64,000 nt of DNA from Cytospora piceicola (taxonomy: Eukaryota > Ascomycota > Sordariomycetes > Diaporthales > Cytosporaceae): positions 682,001 through 746,000 of the forward strand of contig JALQBC010000002.1 of NCBI GenBank assembly GCA_023375675.1, read 5' to 3'. The notes beneath the pieces were generated by a model. That model did not search any database. It was not told where the DNA came from and saw nothing but the letters and a program-made list of their open reading frames with translations. The position numbers and the translations under genes were made by a program. Shown here piece by piece: positions 46,832 through 57,990 of the stretch. The stretch's first letter is position 1; each line of letters begins with the position of its first letter.

Positions 46832-47812
46832 TTGAGCATGTGAGGAAAAACATCCATGCAACGCAACTTCCCACGGCTCACAATTTCAAACACTTGGATT
46901 TAAAAGCTCCGACAGGATGTTTCACCAAAAAGAAAACATGCAACAGCAGGGATTCGCTGGTCGTCACCGACCCAACTACTAATCTGCCTCTCACAAGCTT
47001 GACTAAGGGAGAGCGGACGGGATCCCGTATTTTCTTGTGGATATGGTCGCATGTGTTTGCTGTGATGTGTGTGGTGTTTATATCTACAGATGGTCTTCTG
47101 GGTTTGGTGTTGGAAGGTCCCGAGGTCGTTTCCATCTCAAGGATCCAGAGTGGAGCACAGGGGTTGTGGAAAATTGGGGTATCCACTGCAGTGGAGTATA
47201 GATGAGAATATTTGAAACTTGGGGAAGTTGGGGAAAGTGGAGCACGGTTGGGGTCAGTGTCATTGAATATTTGCAGCTCCTGGATCGCTAAAAGGGCAAT
47301 ACTAGGTGGAGGGGCCCGTACCAACTTGGGCGACGGATTTGAAGTATCAGATATTCATACAACAGCATCATCCAAGTGTGAAAACCCAGTCCCAAAGAAA
47401 ACGCAAGCTTCTGCGTAATGTAACATCTCATTCTCATTCCCGCCAAGCGGACTTACTCTCCATCATTTCCCCAAATGGACGCCAACGTCACCATGTTTCC
47501 TAGGATCTGAATGCTCGACATATCCAGAAAGGGGAATTCGGAAGATGCCTCCGATGAGGACAACAAACCGTTTTCCAGTTTGACTAACATAAAAACAAAC
47601 GTTTTACGCCAGAGAAGAGGGCACTGTTATGCTGCTCGATTATATTGAAATCATCAAATTACACGCACCGAACCTACCAAGCACGATCTTCAGTTCGGTC
47701 CCGCTAACTTGTGTTGTGGACCTCCACCTGGTACCTACTGCCTCACGTTGCTGGGACGTTTTGAGATACTTGCATCCCTACATACCAAACGTTTGAACCT
47801 AAGGCAGGCAAA
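46832..47812. other. intergenic, no gene seen
   Basis: About 1 kb. Frames at 46840-47205 and 46878-47324 are antisense to each other and have no domain. GH92 3' UTR and the promoter of the next secreted protein are expected here. Confidence 0.5.
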
Positions 47813-48680
47813 ATGCTCACCCCATCCTTTACCACCTTTGCTCTACTCCTTTCCCCGGCTGTTGCCATGATAGGACCACCGGCCGGTGAAAACAAACCAT
47901 TGATACCACCCAAAGTCGACCCTACGAAGCTCGAGAACTTTACATGGTCTGACCCCTTCTCCTCCCCCAGACTGGCCGATTTCGACGTCGCCTGTACAAG
48001 CCAGCACACCTTCACGGCATCAGAGTACCAACTCCATGACCTTCAATTGGAGGAGCCCAAGGGTCTTGGGCCATATGGAGACGCCCTCAAAGCACTGTTT
48101 GGTGGACGTCCTTATCCCGGCGGCTGGGAGGGCATGGACGCTCATGGCTATGAACGCAACCTGTTGAAGATGGAGTACGCCGATGTGCCTGTGAGGGTGA
48201 GAGAGTGGATCGAGGAGCAGGAGGAGACTGACGGTCCGGGCAAAGGGTTGTTCGGTGTTTATGACAAGCCGGGTCAAGGGGAGAGAGTTACGGGTGCGGC
48301 AAAGTTGACGAATGTCGACAGTGCACGGTCGCTAGTTGTCATCTTTGCTCCTGGGGCCATGTATGAGACATTGCCTCTTTGGGTCGCTGAGGGGAGTGAT
48401 TGTGAAGGTATATCCCTTCTGCCGACTACACCTCACCCTTGGAGAAGCCGCTGACCTGTCCTCGATAGATACCCTGGCTGATTTGGACAAGTACAGTCCC
48501 AAACTCAGCGATAACGGAGTGGTTGGGTGGACTACGCATTACACTTCACCCAGGAGGAGCTTGTCAGAAAGAAATATGGAGTTTACCGTGAAGGCGCAGG
48601 TACTGAGTGCCAAGGTCGACGTCTCTATGGAGAAAGAAGGCCAGGACACAGTGAGGACCGATAACAAGGACGAGCTATAG
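47813..48680 (+). CDS. signal-peptide protein of unknown function ending in KDEL
   Basis: Exons 47813-48407 and 48469-48680 (intron GTATAT...CGATAG) give 268 residues. The first about 18 residues (MLTPSFTTFALLLSPAVA) form a signal peptide. The mature part has WSDPFSSPRLADFDVACTSQ, YGDALKALFGGRPYPGGW and a beta-rich LVVIFAPGAMYE segment. No catalytic family is recognised; the pattern resembles conserved fungal secreted proteins of unknown function. The chain ends NKDEL. KDEL/HDEL at the C-terminus retrieves soluble proteins to the ER, so the protein may be ER-resident rather than secreted. A chance match cannot be excluded because the tail is generally charged. Confidence 0.8.
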
Positions 48681-49961
48681 ACTCTAGAGGAAACGGGGTT
48701 CAGGTCACATATATATGGAGTAGAGGAGCTTGGACATATCGGTTACTTTGTTTTTCCCGTACTGATTCTCACTAGCAGTACTTGCTGCGATTGCTTTGAA
48801 CAACTTCCTAAAGCGGCACAACCCCGGTGCAGTACGCTAGGCACCCTGGGCAGTCTTCAACGCCAGGCTCCTGACTTTCCTGTTTTCCGGTTCCAGATTA
48901 CTTATCTCATCCTAATGGATTCCCAGGACTGCAAATAGTAAAAAACAATCAAGAGCAAGCGGCAACATACCAACTCCTCCGGGGTTTCTTTAGTGGTACC
49001 CAAAGAGCCACCATTTGACACGCGTTTGGGGAGTCACCAGCCCGTGAGTAATTTGAAGTAATTTTCCCCATAGTCCACCTGGACCAAGGAGGCCAACCAT
49101 TTAATGATTTGTTCCCAGATACATATATCTTCATTGTCATCCTGAATGCCCCCCCTTTGGTGTTTTACCCCGGGCGACGATATAGGAGTAGGCAAGACCA
49201 TCACTTTTGAAACTGTATTGTATATTCACGTGGCGGCGCTGCAGAACAACCACGAAGAATGACTGGCTGGGCCAGGCCGACCTATGGTCTTCACCTTCCT
49301 ATGACGCTCCCAATCCTGCAAGACCAGTCCTGTGCCGACTTCATGAGGCGTTCAAGCGCCTCAGGGATTATTATATTGTGAACTCCACCTGGCGAACGAG
49401 CATTCCCGGACACTCCGTAGGAGCTGCCATCAAGGCCAGTTTGAAATCATAAAAAGGGCGGCCAGATCGACGTGTCCGACGGCATCCTGGAGCCCGAGGA
49501 TAATAGAGAATATCCAGGGGTCGAAGCTGCTCAAGCTATTTTTCCTGTACAAGAGAATAGACACGGCTGCAGAGACGCCGGAGTTTGCGCGGCGTGTGCA
49601 TGCAAATTAGAATTAATCATTAGTCACCAGGCTGTCAGCAAAGGGTACCATGAGAAACAAACTTAGAGATTATTAGCTGTGTAATTGGCATCCATAAGTA
49701 CTAAGTACTCAAGTGCCATTGAAGTTCAAGGTACACTTGACCACGAACCATTGACAGCTGGTTGGCAACTGTGAGCGGCTTTTACCGCACCAGGGTTTAA
49801 CCCTTGTAGCTGCTAGACCATCAAATCTTCACCCCTCAGATTTGCCGTGCAGACGCGCTGTAACACCACCCACCACAAGACAAACACACTGCGTCCACAC
49901 GTACCCTTGTCTATCAGCTGGCAGTTTGGTATGGTGAGTTGAGGCTACGATTGGATCAACT
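48681..49961. other. intergenic, no gene seen
   Basis: About 1.3 kb. The frames at 49207-49452 and 49472-49666 are short and lack recognisable domains. The last few hundred nt are the promoter of the F-box gene. Confidence 0.45.
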
Positions 49962-51947
49962 ATGGCTCTCATCACGGATCTACCGCCCGAGCTGCTCGAC
50001 CGCATCTGCGAGCTGATCCCCAGCCAACCAACGCTCGCGAACCTTGTTCGGTGCTCCCATCAGTTCTATGACGTGGGCGCGCCGCATCTTTACCGATCCA
50101 TCGACCTTTCCAGAACAAAGTTGAAGGATGAGCTGCGCCACCTTGAAGTCATTACGGCTCTTTTCCTGCGGAAGCCTGAACTGGGCCGAAGCGTGCGCCA
50201 CCTGGCAATTCGTGAGAGCAGCACACGCTTGGTGGTGAAGAATGAGAAACCGTTACTTCCCGAGATCCAGGAGGCAATCAGACAACAGGCTGTGCAGATA
50301 AGCACCTTTCCCCAACTGACATCAACTGAGGCGGACACCGCCGATTCTGGCCCGGTTGAAGACGAAGACGAAGTCGAGCTCGAAGACGACGATGAGGATG
50401 ACGGCGACGATGACGATGAGGATGACGGTGATGTCGAGGACGAGTATGAAACTGAGGATGAAAACGAGGATGACGATGAGAGTGAAGACCTGGACCCGGG
50501 TGTGGATGTGGACCTATTGGATCTGATCACGGCACAAGAAGACGCCGCTTCTGACGCGCATAGCAACTGGAGCACCACAGACGGGAGTAATTCCGAAGCT
50601 GACACGGGCGATGCCATGCCGACGGATGACACAGATGATGCCATGCCCACCGATGCTGGAAGTGCCTTAGAACTTGCAAAATCATCGGAATATTTCCGTG
50701 ATTCGATCGTGTTGGCTCTGCTTGTGCAATGCCTATCGAAGCTGACGACCCTTGATCTGGAAATCATGGGACCAGCTCGCCTGCGATATGTGCAGGCCCT
50801 TCTACGACTCTCCGGCCCCGACCAACTACTCGGCCACGTCAAGACGGTGTGTCTCGGCAGCTCGAGGCCAGAAGTGCGCCTCGACTTTTGGCGCGATCTG
50901 TTCACCCTACCCAGCTTATCATCTGTATACTTGCATCGAGTGCTGGCGGAGCGCGGACAGACCTTCTGGGACTCTGGGCCATCATCCATGTCCGTACATC
51001 CTCTAGCGAGACTGCAACCACGCAGCCTCGACATCACGCATATCGAGATGCGCGACTGCAGGATAGCGCCGTGGGAGCTTCGACGCATGCTGCAAGTCCC
51101 GAAGGCTCTCAGGACCTTCATCTACGACATGGGTGAGGGGACCAACGACGTCGAGCCCCTCGTCAATATCAGCTACAAGTCTGTACGCGAAGCGTTGGAG
51201 CAGCAGAAAGATAGCCTCGAGCAGATTTGGATCGACTATCCCCATGACTACTTGTTCGATGAATGGGGTGGTGCAGGCTCATCTACTCGCCCCATGGGCA
51301 GCTTCGCCGAGTTTGAAAAGCTCAGGAGATTCCGCATCGCCAGCACGTACCTATTCGGCTTCACTGCAGACACCGATGTCGATCGGCTAGTCGATTCTCT
51401 GCCCGAGCAGCTGGAGTCGCTACATCTGACCCACGGAGACGAGGATGAAGAGATCACGGCGGGTCTACAAAAGCTACTCGAAGCCAAACAGCAGGGCCGA
51501 TTCCAGAACCTCAAGGAGATCAATGTCGAAGTCTGCCTCCCGTGGCTGGTTTCAAATGGACGGGAACCACTCGCCGCCGATCACACACGGGCCAACAAGG
51601 AGGTTATGGCAGAATTGGTCCAGAAGGCTGACGGTATGGAGCTGGAAATGAGGCTATTCATCAACCACAGCCAGTCACGGATCTATTCGCCCCCACGCAG
51701 AGTCCAGTGTGCAACAAGGGGTCACTGGACTGGTCCCGAACGCGAGGAATCGACATGGGGGTTTGACGGTGAAGTCGCGTGGCCTCCGCGGATGAGTCGC
51801 TGCATGACGAGGCCTGGATACCCGGAGATCAAGATTGATGAGCAAGGCACGATCAAGTTTACGGACGGGGTTGTGGCAGAGGTTCCTGTATTGCGTGGAC
51901 CCACCCTATTGGGGCCGGCCTTCTTGGGACCGATCCTTTTTGACTGA
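49962..51947 (+). CDS. F-box protein with a long acidic insert
   Basis: A single exon of 661 residues. The N-terminal F-box reads ITDLPPELLDRICELI (residues 4-19) then LVRCSHQFYDVGAPHLYRSI, the Skp1-binding fold. Residues about 128-180 are almost entirely Asp and Glu (EDDDEDDGDDDDEDDGD and similar). A repeated DAMPTDDTDDAMPTDAG segment follows near 213-229. The remainder contains leucine-rich-like blocks (LTTLDLEIMGPARL, LESLHLTHGDEDEE), as in fungal F-box/LRR-like substrate receptors of SCF ubiquitin ligases. The target is unknown. No intron is needed. It is probably functional. Confidence 0.9.
   Translation: MALITDLPPELLDRICELIPSQPTLANLVRCSHQFYDVGAPHLYRSIDLSRTKLKDELRHLEVITALFLRKPELGRSVRHLAIRESSTRLVVKNEKPLLPEIQEAIRQQAVQISTFPQLTSTEADTADSGPVEDEDEVELEDDDEDDGDDDDEDDGDVEDEYETEDENEDDDESEDLDPGVDVDLLDLITAQEDAASDAHSNWSTTDGSNSEADTGDAMPTDDTDDAMPTDAGSALELAKSSEYFRDSIVLALLVQCLSKLTTLDLEIMGPARLRYVQALLRLSGPDQLLGHVKTVCLGSSRPEVRLDFWRDLFTLPSLSSVYLHRVLAERGQTFWDSGPSSMSVHPLARLQPRSLDITHIEMRDCRIAPWELRRMLQVPKALRTFIYDMGEGTNDVEPLVNISYKSVREALEQQKDSLEQIWIDYPHDYLFDEWGGAGSSTRPMGSFAEFEKLRRFRIASTYLFGFTADTDVDRLVDSLPEQLESLHLTHGDEDEEITAGLQKLLEAKQQGRFQNLKEINVEVCLPWLVSNGREPLAADHTRANKEVMAELVQKADGMELEMRLFINHSQSRIYSPPRRVQCATRGHWTGPEREESTWGFDGEVAWPPRMSRCMTRPGYPEIKIDEQGTIKFTDGVVAEVPVLRGPTLLGPAFLGPILFD
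50361..50500 (+). repeat. GAC/GAT/GAG acidic triplet tract
   Basis: This is a trinucleotide-biased tract encoding mostly Asp and Glu in the F-box protein. It is a likely site of in-frame length variation between strains. Confidence 0.75.
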
Positions 51948-52102
51948 TGATCATGGCTGCTAGCGGTGTCTGTGAGCTAGTCATCTGTCGCATACCATGA
52001 GCTTCATGGAAGGACTGTGGGGTCAAATTACAGGCTGGTCTAGCTGCTTGTGAATTCTCAATGCCCTAGGGTATGAGCAGGCATTGCACATGTGGCCAAA
52101 CA

Positions 52103-54161
52103 TCATACTATTGTGATATCAACTGAAACAATATTCTCAAACGCAGACTTTTCCAGCTCGCGTATGAAGCCGACCCTCCTGAACGTACCGAGGCCCTTGG
52201 GGTCTGGTAATAGTGCTAGGCCCATGAGACACTGCTCATGTTTCCCTGCAAAAGGGAAGGGATTCTTATAGCAGACACTCAAGCAAGTAACTTTTTCAAG
52301 GGTGTGGACTTCATCCATGATGTCTGGATAGAACCGACCTATCTTGTCACCATCGTCGTCGTACAGCCATCTCATATTGGCGTCAACCCTTACACGAGCC
52401 CAAGGGGGGTCCGTCTCAATCGTTGCCTGCGTTATCTGGCCGTGTACCGTTATTGATGCTTGTTGTGGTGCCTGAAATAGGTAAGGATCAGCCACCCCAA
52501 GACTGGCTTCCCTGAATGCAATCTGGGACTGAGGCAACTCAGTGGCCTCACCATTTGTGATCGCAACCTTCTGGCTTGCATAGGTGATCTCCCCATCAAG
52601 ACCCGCCCATGACCAGCTTGGCGCTCGATAATGTGAAGGACGCCGTGGTTTCGATGCCGCAGAACGACGTTTCGAGGCAGACCTCCGAGCAGACCTTCCA
52701 ACAGACCCCCCAGTTTGAAATTCTGTCCGCACTTCCCACAGCAGTGCACCCGGGAGGTGTTCTCTCCATAGACCGGCCAGATATGTGCCATTCTTCAGCG
52801 TCTCGCTTCGGAAGCTCATTGCTAAGCCGGCCATGGCAGGCAACTTATCAGACTCGACAGTCAGGGAGCGTGCTGAGTAGTTCTCTACTAGCCTGTACCA
52901 GCGATTCTGGGCAGCAGCGCGTGTCTCCAGCGAGGGTGGCTGCAGTGCTCCCGGTTTACGCCTGTTGAACGGGTCAAACACATCGTGGGGTATCTCCGTC
53001 GAGCCTTTCATCTGCAAGCACTCCCAAAGCAAAGTCGACCGTGAGAAGTGGATTGTCCTGACGGATAACTCACGCTCCTGAAGGGCCCAGGCACGGGTCC
53101 CAAGCGCACTGCTACCGAATGGTACATAATTGTAGGGGATTTCTCCATATACAGTATCCCACTCTAGCGCCCAAAACTGTTTCGCGCTGCATGCGTCAAA
53201 CAGCCGTATGCGGTACTCCCCAACGTCCAAGTCGACGTACCGCACGGGCTCCACCGTTTCATTGGAAGCGTTGATCCTGCAGCCGTCGTCGCCATCCCTC
53301 GCGCTGTGGGCGGCTACCGTGCAGAAGGACTCACGATAGACTTCGGCCATCAGGGCGGCTTCTCGGGCCCAGTCATCCCCATCATCCTGGACAATACAAA
53401 GAGAGTCGATCCACAGGTACGACTGCCCCAGTTCCCTGGTGATAGTAACAGCATCCCGGAACGTCCTGGAGAGCGCTTCAAATGGTATTCTGTTTCTATG
53501 GCTGCTGATGTTCTCCCGGGTCGTAATAATGGGACGCTTCGAAGGCGGTCCCCAGCAATGGCTGAGGGCAACGTAGGGAACCGCAGCCCCATCCGAGCCG
53601 GATTCTACCAGCCTCACGTCTTTGGAAGTATTGAAACAATCGATTTGCAGAAGTCTTGTGGGCCTGAATCCTCGTTGGGCCGCCCGGCAATTCGGGTGGT
53701 TGTCGATACAGTTGTCAATCCAGGAACCTATAAGGTCACACTGCTCAGGTATGGCATTCAAGCGTACCGGCGGCAGCCTCTCTTCTGCACAACACGGGTA
53801 AGCTTTGGCTCACCGCATATACATCAGAGGTCGACTAACTCCACGGGGAGGGAATCCTGAAGCAGACGATTCCTAGCAGAACACGTTGACCTCCCCAAAA
53901 ACGGAGATATTCTTCCTGTGTGCTTTCCCTAGCCCGTGACAGCTGGAGCGGCGTCGCTGCAAACTCATGTACTGTCAGCTCGTCATGAACGCCCTTGTCA
54001 GCCCCAGCCGTCACGACTGTGCACAATTCGCATCCTTCATGAGCACAATGGCGCATGATGTTCAGAGACGGTACATCAAGTCCACTGCTATCGCTCTCTG
54101 GTGAGAAAAACAGCTTGTTGGCCTGGAGAATAGCGTTAAGGGTACAATCTGCTTTGGCCAT
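52103..54161 (-). CDS. heterokaryon incompatibility (HET) domain protein
   Basis: Exons 54161-53891 and 53784-52103 give 650 residues. The 106-nt intron 53785-53890 starts with a weak GTCAAC and ends GTGCAG. It joins RFWGE to ERLPPVRLNAIPEQ in frame, and total length is a multiple of three. The HET core is clear: VPYVALSHCWGPP (about 160), then SRTFRDAVTITRELGQSYLWIDSLCIVQDD split across a helix, and later GTRAWALQERELSVRTIHF. The N-terminal CAHEGCELC segment is typical of the cysteine-bearing leader of this class. HET proteins trigger cell death after fusion of incompatible hyphae. The C-terminal half has no recognised partner domain. It is divergent from the nitrilase gene. The exact first splice site is the least certain part. 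Confidence 0.87.
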
Positions 54162-54729
54162 GCTTCCGTATCCTCTGATGGGCCCAGGCTGGCGACAATT
54201 CAATTTTGGGGGGCGGGGTAGTAGGGTGGGCCAACGCGCTTCCCCAGAGATTCTATGCTGAGTGGAAAGGAGGCGCGTCGTAAATTGGATAGATTTGGGA
54301 ATTCGATTCTATGCAAGACTGTTTTCAGGAGGACTGTCGTTCTGTCGGGCATCGTGGCAGCGGGGGAAAAGAAAAAGACTTCGTGACAGGCCTGGGAGCT
54401 TTCTGGCGATCAATTCCACCCACCTGGCTCCATAGTGGAGTTAGTGTAAGTTTCACAACATAGGTGCTTACTTAAGACTTAAGTATCTAAGTGCTTATGT
54501 ACTTTAAGTCTCCAAGAACCTGATGACGCCGTGGTCAGGGGGAACAATCCCACTGGACACCACGATCTGGGATCCACACTCGTCGACCTCCACGATCAAG
54601 CTTAGCCGATCCGGGCACCTATATCTCAGCAATTAGAATTGCTTAATATAGATAAAGAACACATTCTCAGGAGGTCGTTTAGCGCTGAGCTCACCATTAC
54701 CAGTGGTTTCTTTGCAAGCGACAAGAGCC
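54162..54729. promoter_or_regulatory. shared divergent promoter, HET / nitrilase
   Basis: 568 nt separate the two start codons, which point away from each other. The middle has an ACTTAAG/CTTAAGT-rich imperfect palindromic stretch at about 54468-54512 (TTACTTAAGACTTAAGTATC, then AAGTGCTTATGTACTTTAAG). It is a candidate bidirectional element, but no factor is assigned. Confidence 0.4.
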
Positions 54730-55814
54730 ATGTCTGCTTCCTCTAGTCCGACGGTCCGCGTCGCCGTCACTCAGGCCGAACCCATGTGGTTCGACCTGCC
54801 CGGTGCCGTTACTAAGACATGCGCCCTCATCTCAGAGGCCGCGGACAACAAGGCGCAGCTTGTTGCCTTCCCTGAGGTCTGGATTCCGGGATATCCAAAC
54901 TGGATATGGTACCCACAGTTCCCAACCCCATATGCCGGTAGGCCCGTCATGGCCAACATGAGCACTAAGTTGACACCGAAAAACACAGGACTCGTCCAAT
55001 AGACTTCGACCTGAACGTGAAGTACATCAAGAGTTCCATGCGCCTGCACTCACCCGAGATGGACGCCATCCGGGCCTGCGCGCGCGAGAACGACATCGCA
55101 GTATCGCTAGGCTTCTCCGAGAACGCCGACGGCTCGGTCTACATCGCGCAGGCGCTCATCGGGCCGGACGGCGAGGTGAAGTCCCACCGGCGCAAGATGA
55201 AACCAACGCACATGGAGCGCACCGTGTTCGGCGACGCGTCGGGCCAGTGCCTCGCGCCCGTGGCGCAGCTGCCCTTCGCGCGCGTGGGCCAGCTCTCGTG
55301 CTGGGAGCACACCCAGCCGCTCCTCAAGTTCCACACCATCTCGCAGGGCGAGGAGGTCCACGTCGGCGCCTGGCCGAGCCTGACGCCGCACTCGGGCCCG
55401 GGGGGGAAGGACTTCTGGTCCATGTCGGCCGAGGGCACACAGGCCCTCTCGGCGACGTATGCGATCGAGGCGTCTGCGTTTGTGTTGCATTGTACTGCGG
55501 TCCTGACAGAGAAGGCTGTGCTGGAGAACAATACTGCGGGTGGGGCGCTTATGGCGGCGCCCGGCGGCGGTTGTTCTGCTGTCTTTGGGCCGGATGGGCG
55601 GAGGCTGACGGAGCCGCTTGGTGTGAATGAAGAGGGGATTGTGTATGCGGACTTACAGATGGATGAGATAACACGGACTCGGATGTTTGCACATCTGACG
55701 GGCCACTATAGTCGACCAGATTTGTTGTGGTTAGGTGTCGACCCAGGCGTCAAAACTTGGGCCGCGGAAGCTGGAAATGCGGATCAGAAGACTGAGACTC
55801 GGCCCGAAGTGTAA
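54730..55814 (+). CDS. nitrilase (carbon-nitrogen hydrolase)
   Basis: Exons 54730-54908 and 54989-55814 give 334 residues. The intron 54909-54988 (GTACCC...ACACAG) gives [20 protein letters not shown], the expected nitrilase sequence. Without splicing the frame ends soon after. The catalytic triad is visible: E49 in [14 protein letters not shown]129 in SHRRKMKPT and C164 in [12 protein letters not shown]. Fungal nitrilases hydrolyse aromatic, aliphatic or arylacetonitriles to acids. GC-rich second exon. It lies next to a P450 and near an O-methyltransferase, so a role in modifying a metabolite is possible. Complete and probably active. Confidence 0.93.
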
Positions 55815-56280
55815 CGGGTGATGTACTGTTTTAATAATCTGGATGTATCTCGTCAGGCTCCATGGTGGGCTCAGCTTAGCCGGTATTTCGTGTTTGGCTG
55901 CGGGTTTATTCACCTGGTCATCGCATTGGTAAGCTCATTCGGAGTACAATTGGCACAAGGATATTGAAAGCCAAAAACTACTACCACCTACAGAGTCCAT
56001 ATCGATGACCGAATCATCTGGCAAGGTCAACTGTCCGGCCTGGAGCTGCATCCTAATAAACAAACCAGGACCGTGCAACGGCGACCGTAGAGGTAAACGA
56101 CGAAGAGAAACAGCTGAGGCTTGCCCAAGAGCATCCAGGAACGCAGTGTTGATTGCGTACGCCTAACAGTGGGTAATCCAGACTACATAAATGTATCGTC
56201 GACGTTGTAACTCGGCATGAGTATATAAGTAGACGAATGCCCAACTACCACGCTCCAATTGCTGTTATCTTTTCTAATCA
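55815..56280. other. intergenic between convergent nitrilase and P450
   Basis: 466 nt between convergent stop codons. A TATATAAG sequence sits at 56223-56230 in the plus direction, 50 nt before the P450 stop. This would be an odd place for a promoter and may only be chance. No ORF is supported. Confidence 0.4.
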
Positions 56281-57990
56281 TTACTCACTCATCTCGGCGT
56301 AGGCTTCTAACAGGCCTTTTCCTTTTGTACCGATGACAAATTGATCACTAGCACACTCGAAGTCTCCAGCCGTGGCACTGATGAATTGGAAGCTGAAGCG
56401 CTGTGCAAGGGCAGCAAGAACCAGATACATCTCGGCCCATGCAAGGCTGTGGTGAAGATTTTGTGAGCGGACACAAGATTGAACCTGGGTAAGGATATAA
56501 ACTTACTGCATTCCGAGACACATTCTCGTTCCCTTCGAGAACGGTGCATAGACCTTCTCGGATGCCCTAGAGCCAGTTCCGTCCATCCATCGTTCTGGAT
56601 GAAAGGTATAGGGTTCTGGGTAGAGTTTCTCGTCGGTATGTAATAAAATCGTTGTCATTCCGACGGGCGTTCCGGCAGGAATTCGCCACTCCTTGTAAAA
56701 CAAGTCGCGATCTGGAGCAATCCGAGCCATACGTGTAGCTGTACCTGGACTCAGTCGCAAGCCTTCCATCAACGTTGACGTCAGGTAAGGGAGCTGTTCG
56801 AGCACTTTCAGATCCGTCACATCAAGATTCTTTGCTTTTGCATCGTCAAGTTCCGCTCGTAGTTTTTGGAGGATTTCAGGGTTGCTAAACACGTGAAAGA
56901 AAATCAAGCGAAGAGCGCCGCCAATGGTCTCGAGACCGGCGCCACTGACAGATGACACGTCCTCAAAGACCCGCTGGAAAGATTTGTCATGAGGAGGCAG
57001 TTTGGAATCGAGTATCTCGTGGACTATAGTCCGGTGGGTCTTCTCCGGGACAGGTGAACCCGCGGTAGCCATGATATCCTTCGTGTCTTTCATGGCATCC
57101 TGTAACCGAGATGTGAGCACATCCGTAGCGAGTTGAGTGTCGGGCTTGGCGTGCCTACCTTCAGGTGCGCGAAGAATGTCTTCATATTATCATCCGAAAC
57201 CTTCATGGCCCAATCCAATGGTATTTTATTCAACATGGGGAGGACATATCCAACGTGCTTGGTAAGCCGCCACAGTGGCCCAGCCCCTTGGGCAGTATGG
57301 AGAACAGCGACATCAAAGTCCTCACGCTCAAGGCTTCTGTAGCTTTTAGCGAGAATGAACTCAAAGGCGACATCGCGGGCCAATGCTGTGGTAGCAGCAC
57401 CTAGGTTGACCTTGTCTCCTGACTCTGCAATGTTAGACAGGCGCTGGCAAAACTTGTCCACATGCCGCTGAATCATGTCTTGCCGATTTGCTACCTTTGC
57501 CTTGGAAAAGAAAGGGGCCAGAGGCTGGCGGCGGGCCTTGTGCCTGTCGTGGTCGGCAGTGTGAATCGTCGGGCCTTCGGCTCCCCAAGCATCCCATGCC
57601 CATGGGTACCTATCCCAACGCCCCTCTTGGCGATAAATCGTATCGAAAAAGGACGGGTCGTTGACATGGAGTTCGTGAGGGCTGATCCGTATAATGGGGC
57701 CTGGCATGATGTAAGTCAACCACCTCAGACAAGAGCCCAGTGAGACCTCGGGAGCCTAAAAGGAAGGAATTACCATATTTCTTATGCATATCGGCTATCT
57801 TGAACGTGTACTGGCCGTTTTGAAACACATCATAGTAGCCTTCGAACCACAGTGTGACGGCAGCCAGCTTTGGACCAGGGAACCGAGCAAGAGGATGAAT
57901 AAATAATCTATAGAATGTACGAGTTACAAAATATAATACAACCGAGATGGAAACGGTCTTCCATGTCAGGTGCTCAATTAGAGACTCCAT
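56281..57990 (-). CDS. cytochrome P450 monooxygenase (trichodiene oxygenase-like)
   Basis: Exons 57990-57774, 57700-57159, 57099-56507 and 56446-56281 give 505 residues. The introns (73, 59 and 60 nt) all have GT-AG ends. An N-terminal membrane anchor (VSISVVLYFVTRTFY) is followed by the proline-rich hinge FIHPLARFPGPKLAA. Also visible are YGPIIRISPHELHV, I-helix AGLET (307-311), ExxR as E365-GL-R368, FHPERWM, and the heme loop PFSKGTRMCLG with ligand C447. The N-terminal half resembles fungal P450s labelled trichodiene oxygenase/CYP58-like, common in secondary-metabolite clusters. The substrate is unknown. It is divergent from the O-methyltransferase gene. Confidence 0.93.

Noticed and set aside
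54703..55002. Unspliced reading of the nitrilase start as a truncated pseudogene
   Set aside because: A standard GT-AG intron (54909-54988) restores the exact family sequence and full length.
56223..56230. TATATAAG as a promoter for an antisense RNA into the P450 gene
   Set aside because: A single motif between convergent genes in AT-rich 3' sequence; nothing else supports a transcript.
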